DNA from: Aquitalea aquatica
Lineage (GTDB): Bacteria; Pseudomonadota; Gammaproteobacteria; Burkholderiales; Chromobacteriaceae
Reading direction: 5' to 3'
Length of the DNA stretch: 64,000 nt
Assembly (NCBI RefSeq): GCF_013911085.1
Contig: NZ_JACERN010000026.1
Coordinates: forward strand, 1-64,000
Shown here piece by piece: positions 33,432-42,235 of the stretch (position 1 is its first letter; each line of letters begins with the position of its first letter). A model generated the notes under the pieces. That model searched no databases. It had not been told where the DNA came from and saw nothing but the letters and a program-made list of their open reading frames with translations. The position numbers were made by a program, and so were the translations under genes.

Positions 33432-33800
33432 GGCTGACGCACTGTTTAGAAGGGTATTTCTCAATCTAAGCAGGTGTCATGCATTCTTGCCAGTGGAAAA
33501 ATCGATAAATCGTTTATTTGTAAACCGGTGTTGGGAATTTAACCGGATTTAACTTAAACGGATTGCGATTCGCCGACAGAATATCTTGATATGAAGGTGA
33601 GGTGGCTGAAGGCCGGGACAGAGGTCCGGCGGCCGGGCAGCCGTCAAGCGGTCACCTGCCGCAAAGCGATGGACCGTATGGTCATCACTTCCGGGGCAGT
33701 GTGCTGCGATATGATGCCGGGCAGAATAGCCGGCGGGCAAGGCAGGAACTGACTACGCGACCCACAGGTGGGCTGAGTGGCCGCGAGGGAACTCAGCTTA
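33432..33800. other. Gene-free stretch between the EAL regulator and infA
   Basis: 369 bp with no supported gene. It has an AT-rich part at 33490-33590, probably the promoter of the EAL gene, and a GC-rich part at 33600-33760 with an imperfect hairpin (GCCGGGAC...GTCCGGC). I looked for tRNA arms, RNase P and tmRNA signatures and found none. Confidence 0.4.
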
Positions 33801-34064
33801 TCAACGACGCTTGAAGTGGTGCGGTGCGCCGCCGCCAACCGGTGCGGTCGGATGACGGAAGTTGATGCGACCTTTGGTCAGGTCGTAGGGAGACATTTCC
33901 ACGGTAACGCGGTCGCCAACCAGGACGCGGATGCGGTGCATCTTCATCTTGCCCGAGCCATAGGCCAGGATTTCTACGTTGTTGTCCAGACGCACGCGGA
34001 AGCGCGATTCCGGCAGCATTTCAATAACAACGCCTTGCAGCTCGATCATGTCTTCTTTGGACAT
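33801..34064 (-). CDS. infA: Translation initiation factor IF-1, second-copy type
   Basis: An 87-residue OB-fold protein: [40 protein letters not shown], and [13 protein letters not shown] follow IF-1 closely. It is longer than standard IF-1 (72) because of a tail [16 protein letters not shown]. Betaproteobacteria often have such an extended paralogue outside the ribosomal operon, and no ribosomal protein gene is nearby. It binds the ribosomal A site during initiation; the tail's role is unknown. Strong AAAGGA ribosome site. Confidence 0.92.
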   Translation of the reverse strand: MSKEDMIELQGVVIEMLPESRFRVRLDNNVEILAYGSGKMKMHRIRVLVGDRVTVEMSPYDLTKGRINFRHPTAPVGGGAPHHFKRR

Positions 34065-34270
34065 TAACGATTCCTTTCAGTGTAACGGGTGGGCCAATAG
34101 CCCATGCGGCAGTCCCTCACGGAGCGCCGCACGATCTGTGATAACAGATTGCTTCTATCGATAACCAAGCAGGTAAGACAGGTAGCACACAGTAAAAATG
34201 TGCCGTTACCAAGGCAAGGCAGACGGATTGAACCCCGTGCTGGGGAACGGTCCGGAAGGAGGCAGGGCGC
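34065..34270 (-). promoter_or_regulatory. Long 5' leader of infA
   Basis: If transcription starts from the promoter at 34271-34299, the infA mRNA has an about 200-base untranslated leader. It contains ATCTGTTATCACAGAT (34134-34149, a 6-4-6 hairpin). Long leaders on translation or cold-shock genes often regulate. No open frame is credible here. Confidence 0.4.
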
Positions 34271-34299
34271 ATTATACGGCTAAATGGCTGATTTGTCAG
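34271..34299 (-). promoter_or_regulatory. Sigma-70 promoter of infA
   Basis: On the minus strand CTGACA and TATAAT are separated by exactly 17 bp, giving a near-consensus promoter about 207 bp before the infA start. Confidence 0.7.
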
Positions 34300-34791
34300 T
34301 AGAAATGTAGGCGGGATTGGCTTGGTGCCTTGCCATGCTGTTGCAATGGCTAAAAACACTTATGCATCCGCAGCTTAGCGCGGTTGCTATCTGTTGCAAG
34401 ACACGCAGTCCGGCATGCTATTTGGCACTCATCGCCGTGCAAGGTTGGTGGGTGATGGCTTGTGTGTGGACCATGCCGCGGTATAGCAGAGCCAGCGGCA
34501 AGCTGGGTGCGGGCGTGGTGTTGCTACCGCGTGCCACCGCCTGAGGCATGTATGCGATCTGGGCTGGATGCCCTTGTCTACTGCACTGGCGTGGGGTGGT
34601 GAGTGACAATTACTTGATTTTTGTCATTAAAAGAAAATTCATTATTCATATTCTTACAATTCAATACAAAAATGAGCTGGATTATTCTGTTATCTACTGA
34701 CATCCTGTACGGTTTTGATCATTACCCTTTGCTGATATTTTGCCTCAGACATCGGGAGCACAAGTTGGAAACTCTGCAGTAGGGACAGACT
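34300..34791. other. Gene-free stretch before lysP
   Basis: About 490 bp with no supported gene. The right half (34600-34790) is AT-rich and should hold the lysP promoter; TGACAA (34604-34609) and TTGTCA (34621-34626) form an inverted repeat that may be a regulator site. The left half shows nothing distinctive. Confidence 0.4.
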
Positions 34792-36315
34792 ATGGAAAAT
34801 AATCGAGAGGGCGAAGGACTTCGGCGCAGCCTGCAGGCGCGCCACCTGTCCATGATCGCCATTGGCGGCTCCATCGGCACCGGGCTGTTTCTGGCCTCGG
34901 GGGCCACGGTAGCCACTTCCGGCCCTGGCGGCGCCTTGCTGTCATATGCTCTGATCGGGCTGATGGTGTATTTCCTGATGACCAGCCTGGGCGAGATGGC
35001 GGCTTTCATGCCGGTTTCCGGCTCTTTCCAGGTGTATGGTTCGCGTTTTGTTGATCACTCCTTTGGTTTCGCCCAGGGTTGGAACTATTGGTATAACTGG
35101 GCAGTAACCATTGCAGTGGAACTGGCCGCCGCATCCATTGTGATGCACTACTGGTTGCCGCACGTGCCGGGAGTGGTGTGGAGTGCGCTGTTCCTGGCCA
35201 TCATCTTTGCCCTCAATTATTTCTCGGTGAAGGGCTTTGGTGAGGCGGAGTTCTGGTGCTCCATGCTCAAGGTGGTCACCATCATTGCCTTCATCATCGT
35301 GGGTTTCATGATGATCTGGGGCATCATGTTCCATCCGGATAACAGCCGTTATGCGCCGGGGCTGAATGTGTTTGTGCACGGCGATGGGCCCTTTGTCGGT
35401 GGCATGGCGGCCTTTGTCAGCGTGTCGATGATTGTCGGTTTCTCTTTCCAGGGAACCGAGCTGATCGGCGTGGCGGCGGGGGAGTCCAGCCATCCGGCCA
35501 AGACCATTCCGCGTGCGGTGAAGCAGATTTTCTGGCGCATCCTGATGTTTTACATGCTGTCCATTCTGATCATCGGCTTCATCCTGCCGTATAACGATCC
35601 CATGCTGTTGAAGAACGACGTGCAGGACGTGGGTGCCAGCCCCTTCACGCTGGTATTCAGCCGTGCCGGTCTGGCCTTGTCGGCCAGTCTGATGAACGCG
35701 GTCATCCTGTCGGCTATTCTGTCGGCCGGCAATTCCGGCATGTATGCCTCTACCCGCATGCTGTATGTGATGGCCAAGAACAAGATGGCACCGGCCTGGT
35801 TCGGCCAGCTGTCGAGCAGCGGCGTGCCGCGCAATGCCTTGTATGCCACCACGGTGATTGCCGGGTTGTGCTTTCTGACTTCGCTGTTTGAGAGCAACGC
35901 GGTCTATCTGTGGCTGCTGAACTCTTCCGGCATGACCGGTTTCATTGCCTGGTTGGGCATTGCCATCTGTCATTACCGCTTCCGCCGCGCCTATGTAAAG
36001 CAGGGTTATGATCTGGCCGATCTGCCTTACAAGGCGCGCTGGTTTCCGCTGGGGCCGCTGTTTGCCTTTGCACTGTGCATGCTGATCATGCTGGGGCAGA
36101 ACTATGCAGCCTTCACCAGTGCCAAGGTGGACTGGAACGGCATTATCGCCACTTATATCGGCATTCCGCTGTTCCTGTTGCTGTGGCTGGGCTACAAATG
36201 GAAGCATGGCAGCAAGCTGATCCCGCTGGACAAGATCGCACTGGCCGAGGCGCATGCCCAACTCAAGCGCGACGAGCTGGCTGATGGTCAACTGGCGCAG
36301 CAAACTACCGGCTGA
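34792..36315 (+). CDS. lysP: Lysine-specific permease
   Basis: A 507-residue APC-family permease with about 12 membrane helices. Long stretches match E. coli LysP almost exactly by recall: ARHLSMIAIGGSIGTGLFLA, GLMVYFLMTSLGEMAAFMPV, FSFQGTELIGVAAGES, SAGNSGMYASTRMLYV and NALYATTVIAGLCFLTS. It imports lysine with a proton. It is about 18 residues longer at the C-terminus than E. coli LysP. Start at 34792 with TAGGGACAG upstream; monocistronic. Confidence 0.93.
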   Translation: MENNREGEGLRRSLQARHLSMIAIGGSIGTGLFLASGATVATSGPGGALLSYALIGLMVYFLMTSLGEMAAFMPVSGSFQVYGSRFVDHSFGFAQGWNYWYNWAVTIAVELAAASIVMHYWLPHVPGVVWSALFLAIIFALNYFSVKGFGEAEFWCSMLKVVTIIAFIIVGFMMIWGIMFHPDNSRYAPGLNVFVHGDGPFVGGMAAFVSVSMIVGFSFQGTELIGVAAGESSHPAKTIPRAVKQIFWRILMFYMLSILIIGFILPYNDPMLLKNDVQDVGASPFTLVFSRAGLALSASLMNAVILSAILSAGNSGMYASTRMLYVMAKNKMAPAWFGQLSSSGVPRNALYATTVIAGLCFLTSLFESNAVYLWLLNSSGMTGFIAWLGIAICHYRFRRAYVKQGYDLADLPYKARWFPLGPLFAFALCMLIMLGQNYAAFTSAKVDWNGIIATYIGIPLFLLLWLGYKWKHGSKLIPLDKIALAEAHAQLKRDELADGQLAQQTTG

Positions 36316-36337
36316 TCGCTGGTCTTGCATGCCCTGC

Positions 36338-36364
36338 AACGGCCCGGTTTGACCGGGCCGTTGT
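36338..36364 (+). terminator. Hairpin terminator of lysP
   Basis: AACGGCCCGG and CCGGGCCGTT pair with a 5-base loop, 22 bases after the stop. The T-tract is short (TTGTCG). Confidence 0.65.
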
Positions 36365-36501
36365 CGTGTGTGCCGATGCTGTAGCCGCCTGCTGTCCCGC
36401 AATGGTGTGTCTGCGCCGGCGGCAAGCTACAATCGCCGCATTCGGCCGACACTGGCAGACCCCACCACCGCATTGAGGGTGCATACCCGGAGAACAATAA
36501 T

Positions 36502-37206
36502 ATGGCCTTGATGTCACTGTTTTTCAGCAAGTATTTGTTTGTGCTGGCAGCCTTGCTGCCCATCATCAATCCCCCCGGACTGGTGCCCATCTTCATTTCC
36601 ATGACAGCACGCAACAGCAAGCAGCAGCGGGCTTTCCTGGCGCGCCGTATTGCCATGTACTGTTTCTTGCTGCTGCTGGGCAGCATGTATGTCGGCAGTT
36701 TTGTGCTGGAGTTTTTCGGTGTGTCGTTGCCGGTGGTGCAACTGTCTGGCGGCCTGCTCATTTCGCTGGCAGCCTGGCGCATGCTGAATGACAGCCCGGC
36801 CGAGAGTACCCAACCTTCCAGTGAGCCGGTGCGGCAGGAAAACCGCGACGAGCTCAAGCAGCGGGCTTTTTACCCGCTGACCTTTCCGCTGACGGTGGGG
36901 CCGGGTTCGATTTCGGTCTCGATTACCGTGGGTGCATCGCTGACAGTAACCGGCAAGCCGATGATCAAGTACATGCTGGTGCCCATGGCCAGTCTGGCGG
37001 CTGTGCTGTCGCTGTCTGTACTCGTGTATATGTGCTACCGCCATGCCGACAAGCTGCTGGGCTATCTGGGTCAGACGGGCTCGGTGGTGTTCCTGCGGCT
37101 TTCAGCCTTCATCCTGATGTGTCTGGGGGTGCAGATCATGTGGGAAGGGGTGGAGCAGCTGTTTGTCGAGCTGATTCAGAGTAATGCCAATCTGCTGCAT
37201 CGCTAG
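36502..37206 (+). CDS. MarC-family integral membrane protein
   Basis: A 234-residue protein with about six membrane helices and the MarC signature LLPIINPPGLVPIFISMT near residue 18 and FPLTVGPGSISVSITVG near 130. The family (UPF0056) was once linked to multiple antibiotic resistance, but its function is unknown. Its 3' end overlaps the convergent acpH gene by 71 bp. TACAAT about 70 bp upstream may be its -10. Confidence 0.88.
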   Translation: MALMSLFFSKYLFVLAALLPIINPPGLVPIFISMTARNSKQQRAFLARRIAMYCFLLLLGSMYVGSFVLEFFGVSLPVVQLSGGLLISLAAWRMLNDSPAESTQPSSEPVRQENRDELKQRAFYPLTFPLTVGPGSISVSITVGASLTVTGKPMIKYMLVPMASLAAVLSLSVLVYMCYRHADKLLGYLGQTGSVVFLRLSAFILMCLGVQIMWEGVEQLFVELIQSNANLLHR

Positions 37207-37783
37207 CCTGCATGTCGCGTAGCGCCTGCTGCAACTGCGGGTAGAAGGCGAGAAAGTCCTGCTCCAGTGCCGCATGGTGCAGCAGCAGATCCTCGATACC
37301 GGCGGCAACCGGATTGGCGCGCTGAATGCGATGGCGGGAAAAACCACATAGCACCGCCGCGATGCCGTCCACCTCAGCGTAGGACAGTAGCCAGTCTTCT
37401 GACTGCATGCGCGGCAGGATGTCGAGTAGACGCGGTGGCAGCCATTGGCGGTGCTGCTGCAGTTCGGCATAGCTGCGGTGGGTAAACGTGGCCAGTGGCA
37501 TGGCAGAAAATTGATCCCAGTGCCGCGCCAGAAAATGATCGTAAAAAATATCCACCAGGATGCCGGCATAGCGGCGGCGTTGTGGGGCGATGCGCAGCTT
37601 GCTCTGCAATACCAGCGGGTGCTGGTCGGTATGGCTGTCGATCCAGCGATGCAGGGCCATGCCTTGTTGCAGAGCCTGCGGCAGGTGGCCGGCGTGGGCT
37701 GGCTTGATGAAATCCCCCAGCAGATTGCCGACACGGGCAGTGGCGTCATCTGGCGCCAGATGCAGGTGTGCCAGGTAATTCAT
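37136..37783 (-). CDS. acpH: Acyl-carrier-protein phosphodiesterase
   Basis: A 215-residue protein of the DUF479/AcpH family: MNYLAHLHLA, GNLLGDFIK, GMALHRWIDSHTDQHP and DIFYDHFLARHWD hold the metal-binding Asp and His of the HD-like site. It removes the 4'-phosphopantetheine arm from ACP. About 20 residues longer than the E. coli enzyme at the C-terminus, where it overlaps marC. Its start overlaps the hutD stop. Confidence 0.88.
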   Translation of the reverse strand: MNYLAHLHLAPDDATARVGNLLGDFIKPAHAGHLPQALQQGMALHRWIDSHTDQHPLVLQSKLRIAPQRRRYAGILVDIFYDHFLARHWDQFSAMPLATFTHRSYAELQQHRQWLPPRLLDILPRMQSEDWLLSYAEVDGIAAVLCGFSRHRIQRANPVAAGIEDLLLHHAALEQDFLAFYPQLQQALRDMQASDAADWHYSESARQTAAPPLPT

Positions 37784-38370
37784 GTGGCAGACAGTCGGTT
37801 CAGCCTTACCACGATTACCCGTGCCGCCGCGCTGCTACGCAGTGTCAGGCCGATGGCCAGCTGTTGCAGCAGCGCGTCCTGTGGCAGCAGGCGACAGCTG
37901 CGGCCATCTTCACGGCTGATTTCCAGCTCGGCGCCGGCAGCCAGCAATACCAGCAAGATTTCATCATCACTTTGCAGCTGGCGTTCGCCGTCCAGGGTGA
38001 AGTCCTCTACTTGCTGCAGATAGCGGCCGCGCCGGGTCATGACATTGAAATCGGTGACCGGGCCTTCTGTCAGCCGACTGCTGATGTTTTCCTCGCCAGT
38101 AAAAGCCAGTGGCAGGCTGAAGGTATCCAGCCGTACTTCGCTACCGTCCTCGCGTTGCAGTAGCAAGGCCGCTCCCTGTAGCAGCAATAGCTGGCGATCG
38201 ATGCCGGGAAAGTGGGAGAAGTCGCCGTCACTGGCTACGCTGGCGATGCTGATGCGGTAGTCGAAGTTGTCCAGTGTGGAGCCGGGCGGTGAAATCACTA
38301 CCTGGCGGGTCATGCCGCCGCCATTTTTCCAGGGGGTGGCAGGATAGTCGTGGGCGGACAGAATCTGCAT
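37780..38370 (-). CDS. HutD-family cupin-like protein
   Basis: A 196-residue protein with the HutD start PWKNGGGMTRQVVISPPGS, DYRISIASVASDGDFSHFPG and the second half beta-sandwich. HutD proteins accompany histidine-utilisation operons and are thought to moderate them, but no hut gene is in this window; instead it is coupled to acpH (4-bp overlap). The role here is therefore open. Confidence 0.82.
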   Translation of the reverse strand: MQILSAHDYPATPWKNGGGMTRQVVISPPGSTLDNFDYRISIASVASDGDFSHFPGIDRQLLLLQGAALLLQREDGSEVRLDTFSLPLAFTGEENISSRLTEGPVTDFNVMTRRGRYLQQVEDFTLDGERQLQSDDEILLVLLAAGAELEISREDGRSCRLLPQDALLQQLAIGLTLRSSAAARVIVVRLNRLSAT

Positions 38371-38580
38371 GGCAAGCTCTGGCAGGGTGTAAAAAAGCGA
38401 TTATCTACCGATGGCTGTCGGAGCGCACCTTTGCTGCAGTTTCAGGCCAGCAAGCCCTTGTTCTGCGGCGAGTTTGTAGTGCTGGCACTACAAGTTAGGG
38501 CGCTTGATCTGCCGCAATATGCCATTCCACTGTCGTGCCAAGATGATGACAAAGCTTGAACCCACCACGAGGAGATCATC

Positions 38581-39711
38581 ATGGCCATCAGTGCATTCTT
38601 CATTCCTTCCGTCAATCTGATGGGAGCGGGCTGTCTGCAACAGGCAGTCGACAGCATGCAGGCGCAGGGTTTCAAACGTGCGCTGATCGTGACCGATGCC
38701 GGTCTGGTCAAGACCGGTCTGGCGGCGAAAGTCAGCACGCTGCTGGCTGCGGCGGATATCCAGTCCGTGGTATTTGACGGCGTGCATCCCAATCCGACCT
38801 GCGCCAATGTCAATGCCGGCCTGGCCTTGCTCAAGGAAAAACAGTGTGATGTGGTGATTTCGCTGGGTGGCGGTTCGCCGCACGACTGTGCCAAGGGTAT
38901 TGCCCTGGTCGCCGTCAATGGCGGCAAGATTCAGGACTACGAGGGCGTGGACAAGTCGGCCAAGCCGCAGCTGCCGCTGGTGGCCATCAATACCACGGCC
39001 GGCACCGCCAGCGAAATGACCCGCTTCTGCATCATCACCGACGAGTCGCGCCACATCAAGATGGCCATTGTCGACAAGCACACCACGCCTATCCTGTCGG
39101 TAAACGACCCGGAAACCATGGCCGGCATGCCGCCTTCGCTGACCGCTGCCACCGGCATGGATGCGCTCACCCATGCCGTCGAGGCTTATGTGTCGACTAT
39201 TGCCACGCCGATTACCGATGCCTGCGCGCTCAAGGCCATCAGCCTGATCGTCGCCTTTCTGCCGCGTGCCGTGGAAAACGGCCAGGATATGGAAGCGCGT
39301 GAACAAATGGCCTATGCCCAGTTCCTCGCCGGCATGGCTTTCAACAATGCCTCGCTGGGTTATGTGCATGCGATGGCGCACCAGTTGGGCGGTTTTTACG
39401 ACCTGCCGCACGGCGTGTGCAATGCAGTGCTGCTGCCGCACGTGCAAGTGTTCAACAGCAAGGTGGCGGCTGCGCGGCTGGCGGATGTCGGTGTGGCGCT
39501 GGGGGTGAAAGCCAGTGCGGAGGAGGCGATTCAGGCTATCCGCACTCTGGCGGCCAAGGTGGGCATTCCGGCCGGTCTGACCCAGCTGGGCGTGAAAGAG
39601 CAAGATATCCCGGTACTGGCCACCAATGCCTTGAAGGATGCTTGTGGCTTTACCAATCCGGTACAAGCCACGCATGAAGAAATCTGCGCCATCTACCGCG
39701 CAGCCATGTAA
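38581..39711 (+). CDS. Iron-containing alcohol dehydrogenase
   Basis: A 376-residue group III dehydrogenase. [14 protein letters not shown] binds [21 protein letters not shown] lines the cleft, and the metal ligands lie in [33 protein letters not shown]. Closest by motif to YiaY/AdhB alcohol dehydrogenases that interconvert ethanol and acetaldehyde. The start ATG at 38581 has ACGAGGAGATC upstream. Monocistronic. Confidence 0.9.
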   Translation: MAISAFFIPSVNLMGAGCLQQAVDSMQAQGFKRALIVTDAGLVKTGLAAKVSTLLAAADIQSVVFDGVHPNPTCANVNAGLALLKEKQCDVVISLGGGSPHDCAKGIALVAVNGGKIQDYEGVDKSAKPQLPLVAINTTAGTASEMTRFCIITDESRHIKMAIVDKHTTPILSVNDPETMAGMPPSLTAATGMDALTHAVEAYVSTIATPITDACALKAISLIVAFLPRAVENGQDMEAREQMAYAQFLAGMAFNNASLGYVHAMAHQLGGFYDLPHGVCNAVLLPHVQVFNSKVAAARLADVGVALGVKASAEEAIQAIRTLAAKVGIPAGLTQLGVKEQDIPVLATNALKDACGFTNPVQATHEEICAIYRAAM

Positions 39712-39738
39712 GCCGCGTGTAGTCTGCTGCAGTGAGCA

Positions 39739-39761
39739 GGGCCGGCCATGCCGGCCCTTTT
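39739..39761 (+). terminator. Terminator of the alcohol dehydrogenase gene
   Basis: GGGCCGG and CCGGCCC pair across 5 bases and are followed by TTTT; also faces the convergent LysR gene. Confidence 0.8.
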
Positions 39762-39768
39762 GCATGCG

Positions 39769-40692
39769 TCATGGTGCTGGGTGGTGGCCAAAACCGGCCG
39801 CCTGGGCTGTGTTGCGGATGGCATCCAGCACCAGTCTGGCCTTGCGCGGAATGCGCCGGCTGGCAAATACCGCATGCATCTGCGCATCTTCGCCGCGGCT
39901 GGACACGATGCGGTAGTCAGGGCACAGCCGTGTCAGGTGGCCACTGGCCACCAGCGGTTCGGCCAGCCAGTCACCCATGCGGGCTATGCCCCAGCCGGCC
40001 AGCGCTGCCTGCAGCACGGCATTGCCGGAACTCACCCGATGACTGGCATTCAGGTTGAGGCTGACCTGATGGGTATCCGAGACGAAATTCCAGGCTTTCA
40101 GGATGCGCGGCGCAGCATGAATCAGGATGGCGTGATCGGTCAGCTCTTCTGGCTGTAGCGGCAGGCCGCGACTGGCAACATAGGCCGGGCTGGCATATAG
40201 CCGGCGTTGATAAGGCCATAGCGGAAAGCCGATCAGCTCGCTGGAGGCGGGATAGGCACCACGAATGCTGAAGTCCAGCTTTTCGCGGATAGGCTCCAGA
40301 ATGGTGTCGCTGTACAGGATGTCAAACCGCAGTTGCGGATTGTGTTCCGCCAGCTGCTGCAGGATGGCAGGCAGGAAATGGCTGGCCATCACCTCTGGTG
40401 CAGAAAAGCGCAGCCAACCGCGTGGCGTGCTGCCCAGCGCCGCCAGGTCGTCTTCCACTTCTTCCTGTAATTGCAGCATCTGGCGTGCGGTATCGTAATA
40501 GGCTTCGCCGGCCATGGTCAGGCTGACCTGTTTTTGCGAGCGGGCCAGCAGGCTGCTGCCCAGGCTTTCCTCCAGCGCCTGGACGGCGCGGGTGGCGGTA
40601 CTGGGTGAGGTGCCCAGCTGACGCGCCGCCGAGACGAAGCTCTTGCGTTCCACCACGGCGCAGAATACCTGCAGCTCCCATAACAGCTTCAT
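39769..40692 (-). CDS. LysR-family transcriptional regulator
   Basis: A 307-residue protein with an N-terminal winged helix (ELQVFCAVVERKSFVSAARQ, TSPSTATRAVQALEESLG) and a periplasmic-binding-like effector domain. CrgA/AaeR-like subgroup by motif. It is divergent from a TSUP permease, with a perfect 19-bp palindrome in the gap, so it probably controls that gene and itself. Start at 40692 gives the standard MKLLWEL opening; a reading to 40734 would cover the palindrome. Confidence 0.88.
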   Translation of the reverse strand: MKLLWELQVFCAVVERKSFVSAARQLGTSPSTATRAVQALEESLGSSLLARSQKQVSLTMAGEAYYDTARQMLQLQEEVEDDLAALGSTPRGWLRFSAPEVMASHFLPAILQQLAEHNPQLRFDILYSDTILEPIREKLDFSIRGAYPASSELIGFPLWPYQRRLYASPAYVASRGLPLQPEELTDHAILIHAAPRILKAWNFVSDTHQVSLNLNASHRVSSGNAVLQAALAGWGIARMGDWLAEPLVASGHLTRLCPDYRIVSSRGEDAQMHAVFASRRIPRKARLVLDAIRNTAQAAGFGHHPAP

Positions 40693-40715
40693 TGATTTGG
40701 CCTTGATTGCAGAAA

Positions 40716-40734
40716 TTGCAATACGGTATTGCAA
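40716..40734. promoter_or_regulatory. LysR-type operator palindrome
   Basis: TTGCAATACGGTATTGCAA is a perfect 9-1-9 palindrome, 24 bp from the LysR start and 51 bp from the TSUP start. A further TTGCA half-site (GATTGCA) lies at 40705-40711. LysR regulators bind such T-N11-A palindromes near divergent promoters. Confidence 0.7.
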
Positions 40735-40784
40735 GCATGCAGCCAGGGCAAGCCCTACAATGGCTGCATTATCAGGAGGCAGTC

Positions 40785-41561
40785 ATGTTGTTGACCTTGG
40801 GGTTTTTGTGTTTTTTTTCTTTCATGGCCGGTCTGATCGATGCGGCCGTGGGTGGTGGTGGTCTGATCCAGACGCCGGCGCTGTTCAACTTCCTGCCGCA
40901 GTACTCGGCAGCCACGCTGTTTGGCACCAACAAGATGTCATCGGCGGTGGGCACCTTGTCGGCAACGCGGTCTTATCTGCAGCGGGTACGCCTGCCATGG
41001 AAGCTGGTGATTCCAGCCGCCATCACTGCCTTCATCATGTCCTTTGCCGGGGCGGCTACGGTCAATGCCATTCCCAAGTCGGTGATCCGCCCGCTGGTAT
41101 TGGTACTGTTGGTGCTGATGGCCATGTATACTTTGTGGAAAAAGGACTTTGGCAAACTGCACAAGCCGGTGACGATAGGGCGGCGCGAAATGGCGGTGGG
41201 CATGGCCATTGGCGGGGCCATCGGTTTTTATGATGGCCTGTTCGGACCGGGTACCGGCAGCTTCCTGATCTTCCTGTTCATCCGCTTTTTCGCCTTTGAC
41301 TTTCTGCATGCCTCGGCCGCGGCCAAGGTGGTCAATCTCACCACCAATGTGGCGGCACTGGCCTTTTTCATTCCCACCGGCAATGTGCTGTTCCAGTACG
41401 CCATTCCCATGGCCGGCTTCAATGTGCTGGGCGCGATGACCGGCTCCTGGGTAGCCATGAAAAAGGGCGCTGGCTTCGTCCGTATCCTGTTTCTGTTGCT
41501 GACCACGGTGCTGATCGGCAAGCTGGCCTGGGACATGCTGCAACCCTGGCTGCATGGCTGA
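40785..41561 (+). CDS. TSUP (TauE/SafE)-family permease
   Basis: A 258-residue membrane protein with about eight helices and the TSUP marks GLIDAAVGGGGLIQTPAL and GFYDGLFGPGTGSFLIF in two internally related halves. The family moves sulfur- or carbon-containing anions such as sulfite or sulfoacetate. AGGAGG lies 7 bases before the ATG at 40785. Divergent from a LysR regulator, which likely responds to the substrate. Confidence 0.88.
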   Translation: MLLTLGFLCFFSFMAGLIDAAVGGGGLIQTPALFNFLPQYSAATLFGTNKMSSAVGTLSATRSYLQRVRLPWKLVIPAAITAFIMSFAGAATVNAIPKSVIRPLVLVLLVLMAMYTLWKKDFGKLHKPVTIGRREMAVGMAIGGAIGFYDGLFGPGTGSFLIFLFIRFFAFDFLHASAAAKVVNLTTNVAALAFFIPTGNVLFQYAIPMAGFNVLGAMTGSWVAMKKGAGFVRILFLLLTTVLIGKLAWDMLQPWLHG

Positions 41562-41582
41562 GCCTGGCATGCCGGCCGGGCG

Positions 41583-41617
41583 AAAAAAGACCACGCGTAA
41601 CGGCGTGGTCTTTTTTT
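41583..41617. terminator. Bidirectional terminator after the TSUP gene
   Basis: AAAAAAGACCACGC and GCGTGGTCTTTTTT pair around GTAACG; it also ends the convergent small gene at 41641. Confidence 0.92.
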
Positions 41618-41640
41618 GTCTTGTTGCGTACGGGAGAGAC

Positions 41641-41955
41641 TCAGTCGTGCTTGTCCCAGCCGCGATGACGACCATTATCATGGTGATGATGGCGGTGATG
41701 GCGGCGTCCTTCATCACGTGCCGGTGCTGCCGGTCGGTCTTCGTGCTGATTCTTGGTGGTGATGGCCACGCCGGTGGCGCCGCCTACTGCGCTGCCAATG
41801 ATGGCGCCGTTGCGGCCACCTACCGCATTACCCACCGCAGCGCCTGCGGCACCGCCCACTGCACCACCAAGAATCGCATCTGTTGTCGAGCCAGCCTGGG
41901 CTGCCGTAGCGGCCAGGCTGAGGGCAATCACCGAAATCCATTTGTTCATTTGCAT
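41641..41955 (-). CDS. Small exported glycine-zipper protein with His-rich tail
   Basis: A 104-residue protein. MNKWISVIALSLAATAAQAG is a Sec signal peptide. Residues 25-65 are a glycine zipper (ILGGAVGGAAGAAVGNAVGG, IIGSAVGGATGVA) that can insert in membranes or pack helices. The tail HHRHHHHDNGRHRG is His-rich and may bind divalent metal. It resembles YMGG/Gly-zipper proteins; function unknown. The promoter gap upstream (41956-42235) contains GATAATGATCATGGTATTT (42054-42072), a weak Fur-box-like sequence. Confidence 0.72.
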   Translation of the reverse strand: MQMNKWISVIALSLAATAAQAGSTTDAILGGAVGGAAGAAVGNAVGGRNGAIIGSAVGGATGVAITTKNQHEDRPAAPARDEGRRHHRHHHHDNGRHRGWDKHD

Positions 41956-42235
41956 GATTCGCTAATCCACTGTGTAAGTGGCGGCAGTCTAGTAAGGGCT
42001 GGGTAAAACCGACAAGCAGTGAAATGTTAGCAAGTATTGAAAAGCGTTTACCTGATAATGATCATGGTATTTCTGTGCGCAATATTTATTCTAATTATCT
42101 GTTTTTAAAATGTTTTATATGCCACGTTGCGGTGGTGGTTTTATAACAATCTGTTACAGAGTCAGGCCGGATAAATGCGCAGACCCTGCAACAGCCATTG
42201 TCATGCCGCTTGGACGCAGCTTGTCGATGCGGGTA

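Noticed and set aside
33600-33760. Looked like a structured RNA (GGTGGCTGAAGG and an imperfect hairpin)
   Set aside because: No T-arm, no CCA end and none of the conserved RNase P or tmRNA blocks.
34317-34544. 75-codon plus-strand frame in the gap before lysP
   Set aside because: Cys/Trp-rich random composition, no ribosome site, no terminator.
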